Shown here: piece by piece, positions 53,115-61,610 of the stretch
How the letters are laid out: the number at the start of each line of letters is the position of its first letter
Position numbering within the stretch: the stretch's first letter is position 1
From: Geomonas limicola
GTDB lineage: Bacteria > Desulfobacterota > Desulfuromonadia > Geobacterales > Geobacteraceae
NCBI RefSeq assembly: GCF_014193675.1
Contig: NZ_BLXZ01000004.1
Span: 62,001 to 126,000 of the forward strand
Length of the DNA stretch: 64,000 nucleotides
Direction: 5' to 3'
Translations under genes and position numbers: made by a program
The notes under the pieces: generated by a model
Database searches by the model: none
What the model was told of the DNA's origin: nothing
What the model saw: only the letters and a program-made list of their open reading frames with translations

Positions 53115-55838
53115 GTGAAAGCAAACACACGACAGTGGCATACCTTGACCGAAGACTCAGTATTGGCAGAACTGGGATCTCGGATTACTGGACTACCGGA
53201 TGACGATGTCACGCAGCGTCAAAAGAAGTACGGGAAAAACTCGCTTTCCCGTAGCAGCGGAGCAGGTCCCTGGCTCATTTTCTGGCGGCAGGTCAACAAT
53301 CCCATCGGCTGGCTACTCCTTGCGGCAGGCAGTCTAGCTGTTACCCTCCACAAACTCACCGACGCAGCGGTCGTATTTGGCGCGGTCGGTATCAATGCCA
53401 TCATCGGCTTCATCCAGGAATATCGTGCCGGCAAGGCCATTGAGGCCTTGGCAGCCATGATTCCCGAGGCGACAACGGCAATCCGGGGGGGAACTCCTGT
53501 TACCGTTTCCGCCGAAGAGTTGGTTCCCGGCGACGTGGTGACCCTGCAAAGTGGCGACAAGGTGCCGGCCGACCTGCGCCTGATACGGGTCAAGAACCTC
53601 CTTGTCGAGGAGGCTGCACTCACCGGGGAATCGCTGCCGGTCGGAAAGGGAATCGACGCGGTTTCCGCGGATGCTCCCCTGGGGGATCGGGTGTGTATGG
53701 CCTACAGCGGCACCATGGTGGTCCAGGGCACCGCCACCGGCGTGGTGATTGCCACGGGAAACAGCACCGAATTGGGCCGGATCAATGCCCTGCTCAACCA
53801 GACGGGACAACTGGAGACCCCGTTGACGAGGCAACTGGCCAAAGTCAGCAGCGGGATTACCGTCGCCGTGGTAATCGTGGTCGCCGTGTTGATCACCTTC
53901 GGAATCTGGTTCAAAGGCGCACCGGTTGATGAGGCCTTGATGGTTGCTGTTTCTCTGGCCGCGGCGGCTATCCCCGAGGGGTTGCCGGCGGTAATCACCA
54001 TCTGCCTTGCGGTGGGTGTGCGTCGCATGGCGGAACGTCATGCTGTTGTCCGCCACCTCCCGGCGGTGGAAACCCTGGGCTCTACCAGCGTTATCTGCTC
54101 CGATAAGACCGGCACTCTTACCCGCAACGAGATGACGGTACAAGTGGCCTGGCTTGATGGGCAGGAATACCGGTTCACCGGCGTTGGATATGCCCCCTAT
54201 GGTGATATCGAGCGTGACGGTATCCGGCTGACGACTTTTCCGGAACCTCTCCGGGAACTACTCACAATCGCTACCCTTTGCAACGATGCCGTCCTGCATG
54301 CAGAGGGAGATGCCTGGGGCATAACGGGTGATCCTACTGAGGCGGCTCTGGTCGCTGCCGGCCACAAAGCCGGTTTTGATGCCCAGGAACTGCGTAAACG
54401 CCATGAACGTCTGGACGTCATACCCTTCGAGTCGGACACCAAGTTCATGGCCACGCTCAACCGAATCGACGGTGAAAGCCACATTCTCCTCAAGGGTGCT
54501 TTGGAGGTTGTGCTGATCCGTTGTGAACTCAGTGAAGCGCAACGGCTAACTATCAATGACGCCATGGATACCTACGCTCGCCAGGGGATGCGGGTCATTG
54601 CCTGTGCCCGGCGCAGAGGTGCCCAACAAGAGCAGATAGTTCCTGGTGACCTTGAGCAAGGGCTGCACTTTGTCGGTCTGCTCTGCATGATCGACCCGCC
54701 CCGTTCTGAGGCCGTGGAGGCCATCCGGTTCTGTCACGCGGCCGGTATTACGGTTAAGATGATTACCGGCGACCATCCGGTGACTGCTGAAAGCATTGGC
54801 CGCGAACTCGGCCTGTTAAAGCACGGGCAGACCGCCATGCAGGGGAGAGACCTGGATGGTCTTTCCGAGGCCCAGCTCCGGGACGCCGTCATGAGCACCA
54901 ATGTCTTTGCCCGTGTTGCGCCAGAGCACAAGATCGCCTTGGTTCAGGCGCTTCAGGCGCAAGGTCATGTAGTTGCCATGACCGGTGACGGGGTCAACGA
55001 CGCACCTGCGCTCAAACGTGCCGACATCGGCGTTGCCATGGGTATTACCGGCACGGCGGTATCCAAGGAAGCGGCCAAGGTCGTCCTGATGGACGACAAC
55101 TTCGCTTCCATCGCTGCAGCCGTAGAGGAGGGGCGCCGGGTCTATGACAATCTCGTCCGGTCCCTGGCCTTCGTGCTCCCGACCAATCTCGGCCTCGCCT
55201 GCACGCTCTCCCTGGCGATGTTCTTCTTTCCGACGGTCCGGGTCGAAGGTGCCAATGAACTGCTCATGGCCCTGTCGCCCAGCCAGACCCTCTGGATAAA
55301 CCTGGTGGCAAGCGTAACCCTCTCTGTACCGCTGGCCTTCGAGGTGCTGGAGACGCAGGCGATGAAGCGGGCGCCGCGGTCTCCCGATGAACCGGTCTTC
55401 TCAGGTTTTATCGTCACCCGCATCGTGCTGGTTGCCCTGCTCATGTCCCTGGGTGCCTGCGGCCTGTTTCTCTGGGAATACTTCCGGATTGCCGGGGCCG
55501 GGCCGGTATCTGCGGCTCGGCACGCCTTTGCACTGGCCGAAGCGCAATCCATCTGCGTGACCAGCATTATCTTCTCCCAGATTTTCTATCTGCTGAACTG
55601 TCGCTCGCTGCGCAACTCGCTCCGATCACAAGGTATCTTCAGTAATCCATCGGTTTTCGTCGGCATCGGTGTCCTCTTGCTCATGCAAACAGGCTTCCTG
55701 CAACTCACTCCTTTGCAGGGATTCTTCGGTTCGACTCCTCTGGACACCAGGGCATGGCTGCTTGCCATGGCGGTCGGGGCAATCGTTCTGCCCGTCATTA
55801 CTCTGGAAAAGTGGCTGAGAAATCGGCCCGCCAGATGA
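53115..55838 (+). CDS. cation-transporting P-type ATPase
   Basis: About 907 aa from GTG 53115 (VKANTRQWHTL; an in-frame GTG at 53028 is possible). It has the N-terminal cation-ATPase domain, actuator EEAALTGESLPVGKG, M4 AAAIPEGLPAVITI, phosphorylation VICSDKTGTLTRNEM, hinge TGDGVNDAPALKRADIG, and six C-terminal membrane segments. PEGL suggests a P2-type (Ca2+-like) pump, but M6 reads LWINLVASVTLSVPLAFE without the usual Asp, so the ion is uncertain. It stands apart from its neighbours. Confidence 0.92.
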   Translation: MKANTRQWHTLTEDSVLAELGSRITGLPDDDVTQRQKKYGKNSLSRSSGAGPWLIFWRQVNNPIGWLLLAAGSLAVTLHKLTDAAVVFGAVGINAIIGFIQEYRAGKAIEALAAMIPEATTAIRGGTPVTVSAEELVPGDVVTLQSGDKVPADLRLIRVKNLLVEEAALTGESLPVGKGIDAVSADAPLGDRVCMAYSGTMVVQGTATGVVIATGNSTELGRINALLNQTGQLETPLTRQLAKVSSGITVAVVIVVAVLITFGIWFKGAPVDEALMVAVSLAAAAIPEGLPAVITICLAVGVRRMAERHAVVRHLPAVETLGSTSVICSDKTGTLTRNEMTVQVAWLDGQEYRFTGVGYAPYGDIERDGIRLTTFPEPLRELLTIATLCNDAVLHAEGDAWGITGDPTEAALVAAGHKAGFDAQELRKRHERLDVIPFESDTKFMATLNRIDGESHILLKGALEVVLIRCELSEAQRLTINDAMDTYARQGMRVIACARRRGAQQEQIVPGDLEQGLHFVGLLCMIDPPRSEAVEAIRFCHAAGITVKMITGDHPVTAESIGRELGLLKHGQTAMQGRDLDGLSEAQLRDAVMSTNVFARVAPEHKIALVQALQAQGHVVAMTGDGVNDAPALKRADIGVAMGITGTAVSKEAAKVVLMDDNFASIAAAVEEGRRVYDNLVRSLAFVLPTNLGLACTLSLAMFFFPTVRVEGANELLMALSPSQTLWINLVASVTLSVPLAFEVLETQAMKRAPRSPDEPVFSGFIVTRIVLVALLMSLGACGLFLWEYFRIAGAGPVSAARHAFALAEAQSICVTSIIFSQIFYLLNCRSLRNSLRSQGIFSNPSVFVGIGVLLLMQTGFLQLTPLQGFFGSTPLDTRAWLLAMAVGAIVLPVITLEKWLRNRPAR

Positions 55839-56100
55839 AATAACTGAAATCGAGAGGTTACGCCTTGATCCTCCCGCAGTTAGTTCTCCTGAACCTGGCC
55901 CACCGCTCCCGTACTGTTGCTGTCCTGCACAGGTGGGATCTCATCTGTCTTTGGTGTCGGAAATTTGTTGACAATAGAAGCGGTTACTGGTGGTATGCCT
56001 CTGCATCCACTGAATCAGTGGCACTTGCAGCTGCTGATACTCAAGGGGCGTTGCGACAATCACTCTTCCCATGACTTATTAATGCTACGGAGACAAACGC

Positions 56101-56574
56101 ATGCTGCCGGTGATAAAGAGTTTCGAGAAGATCATTGTCCGGGTTCTCGTAGTAATGATGATATTTGTTCTGCTCCTTGCTACAGTCGAACTCGCATGGG
56201 TAATCATTAAGGATGTCATTACGCCACCGACATTTTTGTTGGAAATTGACGAACTGCTCGATATCTTCGGACTCTTCATGCTGGTGTTGATCGGCATCGA
56301 GCTCTTGGATACCATCGCCAAGACCTACATGGGCGAAGCGACTGACCACGCCCAGATCGTCATGGCAGTCGCAATTATCGCAATCGCGCGGAAGGTCATC
56401 ATCCTCGACGTCAAAGACCTGTCAGGCCTGGCGTTATTGGGCATTGCCGCCATCATCCTGGCCCTCTCCATCGGGTATTATCTGATCACGCGTAAAACTG
56501 CCGCGGCCAATGCGGGCACGCACGATCCGACGACGAACGAAATCCACCCGGACGACAGTGGTCACTGCCAATAA
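56101..56574 (+). CDS. PsiE-like membrane protein
   Basis: 157 aa with four hydrophobic segments (about 12-33, 54-72, 88-105, 108-128) and the pattern ELLDIFGLFMLVLIGIELLD seen in the phosphate-starvation-inducible PsiE family. Function is not established. CGGAGACAAACGC precedes the ATG. The C-terminal tail is hydrophilic. The 262 bases before it have no gene. Confidence 0.8.
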   Translation: MLPVIKSFEKIIVRVLVVMMIFVLLLATVELAWVIIKDVITPPTFLLEIDELLDIFGLFMLVLIGIELLDTIAKTYMGEATDHAQIVMAVAIIAIARKVIILDVKDLSGLALLGIAAIILALSIGYYLITRKTAAANAGTHDPTTNEIHPDDSGHCQ

Positions 56575-56578
56575 AAAA

Positions 56579-56604
56579 GGACCGGTTCCTCACGGCTCCG
56601 GTCC
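56579..56604 (-). terminator. terminator of the small zinc protein gene
   Basis: On the - strand GGACCGG-AGCCGTGAGGAA-CCGGTCC is followed by TTTTTTATTG, downstream of the gene at 56652-56858. Confidence 0.75.
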
Positions 56605-56651
56605 CTGTCAGTCAGGACGGTTCTCTTGATCCGCCCCCGTTTAAATGATCG

Positions 56652-56858
56652 CTAGTCGCAGGACAGCAGGTTCCCCTCCAGGTCGGTCGGCAGGCAGACG
56701 TTTCTGGCAGCATTGGCCCGGCCGCCGCAGGTTTCGCAGCGCACCTTGGGCTGGTTGGTGACATCCCTGAGAATCTCCCACTCTTCCTGACTCTCCAACT
56801 CGCACAGGTGACCTCTGTGCTCCTGACTGCTGCATCCTTTATCCGTTTCCTGTGCCAC
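56652..56858 (-). CDS. small zinc-ribbon-like protein
   Basis: 68 aa from GTG 56858 after GGGGGAGGAAACAAC. It reads MAQETDKGCSSQEHRGHLCE, then a CETCGGRANAARNVCLP pair of cysteines, a likely metal site. Small proteins of this look are recalled from other Geobacter genomes, where their function is unknown. Confidence 0.65.
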   Translation of the reverse strand: MAQETDKGCSSQEHRGHLCELESQEEWEILRDVTNQPKVRCETCGGRANAARNVCLPTDLEGNLLSCD

Positions 56859-57039
56859 GTTGTTTCCTCCCCCGTTTGCGTACCATCCCGATGCCGGTGC
56901 GCCGCTTGCCGCGCCGCGCGATCCCAAGCCTTGCTAACCCTATCGGCAGGATGGGGCACGACATGAAGGACAATGCGTGTCGTGCCAAGCAGGCCGGCGA
57001 GGGGGCGCGTACCCTCTGCCCTCCCTCGCCGCTGCCCCT

Positions 57040-57177
57040 TTAGCGCGGGCGCCGGTCGTCCTTGACCGGTACCGGCACCGGACACTGTGGCGGGAACATC
57101 GCGGGGATCAGGTCCTCCATCCACTCCCGTATGCGGTCCCTGATTCTTGATCCCAATCCTTTCCAGGTCGTTGTCAT
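57040..57177 (-). CDS. 45-aa hypothetical protein
   Basis: From ATG 57177 after AAGAGGAGAACGATA: MTTTWKGLGSRIRDRIREWM, then a Pro/Val-rich tail PPQCPVPVPVKDDRRPR. An amphipathic N-terminal helix is likely. No family recognised. Confidence 0.45.
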   Translation of the reverse strand: MTTTWKGLGSRIRDRIREWMEDLIPAMFPPQCPVPVPVKDDRRPR

Positions 57178-57568
57178 TATCGTTCTCCTCTTGCCCCAAG
57201 GGGGGCTCTGGAAACCGTCCTTGGTACGAGCCGTCGTCGCCAGCGTGCCATCCGCTCCAGGCGGGCGATGCACTCCTCCGTGGGAGGATGGTTTTATGGC
57301 GTTACCTCCGACGTTGGAGTTCCGCCGGGGTAACGAAAAAGACCTTTACCCCGGCGTGATGCCTGGATAAAGGTCTTGTTGGCAGGTTTGCCCCGGTCCC
57401 GGGCTGTTAGCCGTATTGACGAGATCCGGGTCGGTCTTTTCAGGTGACCGTCAACTACTCCCCTTTATGCTTCGTAACCAATGTAATAACTTAGATTGCT
57501 CTCTGTCAAGAGGAACCGGAAAAGCGCCTGAAAGCCCCGGATGCCTGGCTGTGCCTGTTCCGCTCGTA
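57178..57568. other. 391-bp gap with two hairpins (adh side)
   Basis: On the - strand, AAGACCTTTA ... TAAAGGTCTTTTT (57336-57377) is an intrinsic terminator suited to the alcohol dehydrogenase gene. CGTTACC ... GGTAACG (57300-57335) forms a second hairpin right after it. A GCCCGGGACCGGGG stretch near 57391-57405 adds structure. No riboswitch family fits. Confidence 0.6.
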
Positions 57569-58567
57569 TCAGATACTGTTCTGATCCACCACCAGCACAC
57601 CAGCCCCCTTCACCCGTCCGCCTTTCAGGTCAGCAAGCGCCTCATTGGCGGCTTCAAGCGGGTAGAGCTGCACTTCGGTACGCACCGGCACCCGGGGGGC
57701 GATCTCCAGGAACTCCTCGCCGTCCCTGCGGGTCAGGTTGGCGACGGAGCGCAGCACGCGCTCGCCCCAGAGGAGGTGGTACGGAAAGCTGGGGATGTCG
57801 CTCATGTGGATGCCGGCGCAGACGACGGTTCCACCCTTGCGTACGGCCTTTAGCGCCGCGGGGACCAGTTCTCCCGCAGGGGCGAAGATGATGGCGGCGT
57901 CCAGTGTCTCGGGCGGGAGCTGGTCGGAGGCTCCGACCCAGACGGCGCCCAACTGGCGCGCGAACTGCTGTCCCTCGTAGTCCCCCGCGCGGGTGAAGGC
58001 ATAGACCTCGCGTCCCTGCCAGCGCGCCACTTGGATGATGATGTGAGCCGCGGCTCCGAAGCCGTAGATCCCGAGCCGCCGGGCCTCGCCGGTCATGCGC
58101 AGCGATCGGTACCCGATAAGCCCCGCGCAGAGAAGCGGCGCCGCCTGCAGGTCCCCGAACCCTTCGGGAAGCGCGAAACAGAAGCGCTGGTCGGCGACGG
58201 CGTACTCGGCATAGCCGCCGTCCAGGTGGTAGCCGGTGAAGCGGGCCTGGTCGCAGAGATTTTCTCGTCCATCGTTGCAGTCCGGGCAATGGCCGCAGGT
58301 GGAGCCGAGCCACGGCACGCCGACCCTGTCTCCCGGTTTGAACTGGGTGACACCGCTCCCCGAGGTCACCACCCGCCCCACGATCTGGTGCCCTGGCACC
58401 AGCGGCAGCTTGGGCTCGGTCAGTTCACCGTCCAGGATGTGCAGATCGGTGCGGCAAATGGCGCAGGCGGCAACCTTAATGAGCAGCTGCCCGGGACCGG
58501 GCGCGGGGATCGGCAGATCTTTGAGCTGCAAGGGCGATCCCGAATGCTGCAGTACCATGGCTCTCAT
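57569..58567 (-). CDS. zinc-dependent alcohol dehydrogenase family protein
   Basis: 332 aa of the medium-chain dehydrogenase family. Catalytic zinc: CRTDLHI, LVPGHQIVGRVV; structural zinc: CGHCPDCNDGRENLC. The nucleotide fold is in LGIYGFGAAAHIIIQVA, where GFGAAA is a little unusual against GxGxxG. I start at ATG 58567. The last third has the usual family shape. Substrate unknown; similar proteins are annotated as AdhA-type. Confidence 0.88.
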   Translation of the reverse strand: MRAMVLQHSGSPLQLKDLPIPAPGPGQLLIKVAACAICRTDLHILDGELTEPKLPLVPGHQIVGRVVTSGSGVTQFKPGDRVGVPWLGSTCGHCPDCNDGRENLCDQARFTGYHLDGGYAEYAVADQRFCFALPEGFGDLQAAPLLCAGLIGYRSLRMTGEARRLGIYGFGAAAHIIIQVARWQGREVYAFTRAGDYEGQQFARQLGAVWVGASDQLPPETLDAAIIFAPAGELVPAALKAVRKGGTVVCAGIHMSDIPSFPYHLLWGERVLRSVANLTRRDGEEFLEIAPRVPVRTEVQLYPLEAANEALADLKGGRVKGAGVLVVDQNSI

Positions 58568-58691
58568 CGTCACTCTGCTCCCTTCTCATGCCTTGGGGGG
58601 CTTTCCACCCCCCAGATTCATTAATCTAACGTCTAAATGAGAAAGAAGCAAGGGGCGGGGATCCTGTCGCGAGCCTTGGGCTTAAGCTGAT

Positions 58692-59408
58692 TTACCATGA
58701 ATGAAGTGCGGATGAGACCACGTGGGCGAGCAGCGGGGCGCTGAGGACGTTGAGCAGGCCGACCAGGACCATGACCAGGCCGGCGATGGCACCTACCTCG
58801 CTGTCGATCTGGTGCGCCTTCGCAGTGCCGGCACCGTGGGCCCCCATACCGAGCAGTGCCCCGCGGGCCAGCGCCGAACGGAAGGGGAGGCAGTTGAGCA
58901 GGAGCTCCCCGATGGTTGCACCGAGAACGCCGGTGATGACCACGAAGACGGAGGTGAGCGCGGGAACTCCCCCGATATCACCGGAAACCGTCATGGCAAA
59001 GGGGGTGCTCATGGAGCGCGGCAAGAGGCTCAGGCACAAGGTGGCGTCGAGCCCGAAGAGCTTGGAGAGGAGCCAGGACGAGATGACGGCAGTACAACTG
59101 CCGGCGACGACCCCAATGAGCAGGAGCATCCAGTGACGGCGGATCAGCACGCGCTGCTCGTAAATGGGAATGGCAAACGCCACGGTCGCCGGCCCCAAAA
59201 GCATCATGAGCCAGTGCGTCCCGCGGATGTACTCGGCATACCGGACGTGGCCGATCAGGGCGACAGCGATGAGCAGTACCGGGGTGAAGACGAGCGGCGA
59301 GGTGAAAAGGCTCGGGCGGCGCGCGTTCAGGAATTTCCCCAAAGCGTAGAGGGCCACGGTCAAAAGGGACCAGAAAACTGCGTGAATCAGCAGCTCATCA
59401 CACCACAT
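58692..59408 (-). CDS. lrgB: LrgB/CidB family membrane protein
   Basis: 238 aa, multi-spanning. The family core GDIGGVPALTSVFVVITGVLGA and GMGAHGAGTAKAHQI (GAHGAGTA) is present. LrgAB/CidAB influence murein hydrolase activity and pyruvate or glycolate transport in other bacteria. It overlaps lrgA by 11 bases and a LysR regulator is divergent, the CidR-like arrangement. Confidence 0.92.
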   Translation of the reverse strand: MWCDELLIHAVFWSLLTVALYALGKFLNARRPSLFTSPLVFTPVLLIAVALIGHVRYAEYIRGTHWLMMLLGPATVAFAIPIYEQRVLIRRHWMLLLIGVVAGSCTAVISSWLLSKLFGLDATLCLSLLPRSMSTPFAMTVSGDIGGVPALTSVFVVITGVLGATIGELLLNCLPFRSALARGALLGMGAHGAGTAKAHQIDSEVGAIAGLVMVLVGLLNVLSAPLLAHVVSSALHSW

Positions 59409-59811
59409 CGCATTTCTCCCCACGGTTTACCCACCGATAGCACAGATCGATTGCCGCACCCGTCACCACCATGATGGTGATCGTCCCGAAGAGGATCACC
59501 GCCAGGATCTTCAGTCCCAGCATGCCGAGCAGTTCGGGATGATCGAGCACCGCCAGAACCGCCGGGATGAAGAAGAGGAGCATTTCGGCCAAAAACCACT
59601 GGGCTCCGCGGCGCACGGTGAGGATGTTCAACCGCCGGGTAGCCAGCAGCAAGAGTACGATGAACAGGCCAAGTACCGGGCCCGGGATCATCAGGTGGGT
59701 GGTGCGCGCGATCCCTTCGCCCGCTGCCCAAAACAGCAGGATCAGGGCGATTTGGAACAAGCGGCTGGAGCGCAAGGTCCTCCAGAAGGTGGTGCGTAGA
59801 TACCTGGTCAT
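59398..59811 (-). CDS. lrgA: LrgA/CidA family membrane protein
   Basis: 137 aa with four membrane segments. The family pattern IPGPVLGLFIVLLLLATRRLN and EMLLFFIPAVLAVLDHPELLG is clear. GGGAGAGACAC precedes the ATG. Together with LrgB it probably forms one complex; transcription is from the divergent region shared with the LysR gene. Confidence 0.92.
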   Translation of the reverse strand: MTRYLRTTFWRTLRSSRLFQIALILLFWAAGEGIARTTHLMIPGPVLGLFIVLLLLATRRLNILTVRRGAQWFLAEMLLFFIPAVLAVLDHPELLGMLGLKILAVILFGTITIMVVTGAAIDLCYRWVNRGEKCDVV

Positions 59812-59908
59812 GTGTCTCTCCCGTTTCCGATGTTTGAATCATAGGTTGTTCTGTGATATTCGTAAAATGAAGTTTTCGACTCAAACCGATTCTGATCAGG
59901 AATAGTGT

Positions 59909-60781
59909 ATGGAGATGCGGACCTTACGGACCTTCGTCGAGGTGGTGCGGCAGGGAGGATTTTCCCGGGCGGCCAAGACGGTCTTCGTCACCCAGTCCAC
60001 GGTGAGCAAGGCGGTCAAGCAGCTCGAGGACGAGCTGGGGCTGCAGCTTTTGGACCGGATCGGGACGAACGTGAAGCTGACTGCTGCCGGCGAGATCGTC
60101 TACCGCCGTGCGCTGACCATCCTGGCGCAGGGGGACGACCTGAAGGCGGAACTCGAGGAGTTGCGTGGCCTGAAGGGGGGCGTCTTGCGCCTGGGGGTGC
60201 CGCTCATCGGCAGCAACACGCTTTTTGCCCACCGGTTCGCCGCCTATCGGACCCGCTACCCGGGAATCGAGCTGCAGCTCATGGAACATGGCAGCAAGCG
60301 GCTCGAGGAGTTGGTGCTGGCAGGGGAGCTGGACCTGGCGGCGACACTGTTGCCCGTCGGCGAGGAGTTCGAGTGGCAGGAGGTCTGGCGCGAGCCGATC
60401 GACGTGCTGCTTCCCGTGGAGCACCCTTTGGCTGCCTCAGACAAACTGGCGTTCAGGCAGCTTAAGGAGCTCCCCTTCATCCTCTACGGTCCGGGCTTCG
60501 CGCTGAACCAGATGATTATCGACGCCTGCCGGGAGAGCGGCTTTACCCCAAAGGTCTCAGCACAGTCGAGCCAGGTCGATTTCGTGATCGAGTTGGTGGC
60601 TACCCGCCTGGGGGTGGCGCTTTTGCCGCGCATGATCGCGGAGCAGCGGCCGCATCCCTTGACCCGGCGGGTTCCGGTCGAACAGCCGGCGCTCTTCTGG
60701 CACCTGGCGCTCATCTGGCGGCGTGGCGGCTACCTCTCGCCGGCTGCCCAGGCCTGGCTGGCGTTGGCTGCGGAAGGCTGA
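59909..60781 (+). CDS. LysR family regulator, CidR-like
   Basis: 290 aa. The HTH is FSRAAKTVFVTQSTVSKAVK at residues 18-37, with a type 2 periplasmic-binding-like effector domain after residue 90. It is divergent from lrgAB with 97 bases between, so it probably controls that pair; CidR of Staphylococcus responds to acetate or pyruvate by comparison. Confidence 0.9.
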   Translation: MEMRTLRTFVEVVRQGGFSRAAKTVFVTQSTVSKAVKQLEDELGLQLLDRIGTNVKLTAAGEIVYRRALTILAQGDDLKAELEELRGLKGGVLRLGVPLIGSNTLFAHRFAAYRTRYPGIELQLMEHGSKRLEELVLAGELDLAATLLPVGEEFEWQEVWREPIDVLLPVEHPLAASDKLAFRQLKELPFILYGPGFALNQMIIDACRESGFTPKVSAQSSQVDFVIELVATRLGVALLPRMIAEQRPHPLTRRVPVEQPALFWHLALIWRRGGYLSPAAQAWLALAAEG

Positions 60782-60867
60782 ACGACGAAAAGCTTCAGTT
60801 TGGGGACTGGCTCTGCAGGTGTCAGTTCCTTCGCGAACGTGAACAAGACCGACAAGGAGGCTGTACC

Positions 60868-61353
60868 ATGAAACAGAAATTTCCCGCGCTGATCGCTCTT
60901 ATCCTGTTCGTTGCCGTGTCGCTCGTTGTTGCCGCGGCCCCGGCAAATGCGGCGCCGGAGTACCGGCTTTCCAAGGGGCAGACCGTGTACGTGCCGGTCT
61001 ATTCCAACGTCTTCAGCGGTCCGAAGAAACGCCCCTTCCAGCTTGCCGCCACGCTGAGCATCAGGAACACCGATCCGGGTGCGCCCTTCAGGATCACCGC
61101 CATCGACTACTACGACACCAACGGCAAGCTGGTGCGCCGCTACCGCACCGGTGCGCTGAATCTGGGGCCGCTGGCCTCGGCGGATTTCCACATCGACGAG
61201 AAGGATGTGGCGGGTGGCTTCGGTGCGAACTTCATCGTTCGGTGGGATGCGGATCGCGCTATCAACACCCCGATCATCGAGTGTGTCATGATCGGAACGG
61301 CATCGGGGCAAGGGATCTCGTTTGTGAGCCCGGGGCAGGAGATCAAGGAGTAG
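60868..61353 (+). CDS. DUF3124 exported protein
   Basis: 161 aa with a signal peptide (LILFVAVSLVVAAAPANA), followed by a compact beta-rich domain with SKGQTVYVPVYSNVFSGP and FRITAIDYYDTNGKLVR that matches DUF3124. ACAAGGAGGCTGTACC precedes the ATG. Function unknown. Confidence 0.85.
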   Translation: MKQKFPALIALILFVAVSLVVAAAPANAAPEYRLSKGQTVYVPVYSNVFSGPKKRPFQLAATLSIRNTDPGAPFRITAIDYYDTNGKLVRRYRTGALNLGPLASADFHIDEKDVAGGFGANFIVRWDADRAINTPIIECVMIGTASGQGISFVSPGQEIKE

Positions 61354-61535
61354 TAAGCAGGGAAGGGCTCAATGGCAGCTGGAAGGTAAGGGCCGGTGGG
61401 GGCATAGGGGAACCTTCTTAGGGGGAAGTGCTTCCGCGAGTTCCGGGTGCTTGGATGCGGTCGCTAGGTAGCTCTACGGGCAGCCCCACGTTCTCCCCTT
61501 TGCGAAGGGGAGACAGAGGGGGTTTGGTTTTAATT

Positions 61536-61577
61536 AAAAAAAGGGGACAGGCACCTTGCGGAGCCAGTCCCTTTTTT
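61536..61577. terminator. bidirectional terminator between DUF3124 and lon genes
   Basis: AAAAAAAGGGGAC and GTCCCTTTTTT form a stem with A- and T-runs on the two sides, between two convergent genes. Confidence 0.85.
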
Positions 61578-61610
61578 GTTGTCAGCCACTTGAGATGCTG
61601 CCCCTGCTTG

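Noticed and set aside
55865..56074. Short frames between the P-type ATPase and psiE-like gene
   Set aside because: No ribosome site and no recognisable sequence; overlapping alternatives in two frames suggest noncoding DNA.
57300..57420. Riboswitch (GEMM or Moco type) before the 45 aa gene
   Set aside because: A GGCAAACC-like piece is present, but the conserved remainder of those motifs is absent; the hairpins are explained as the terminator of the dehydrogenase gene.
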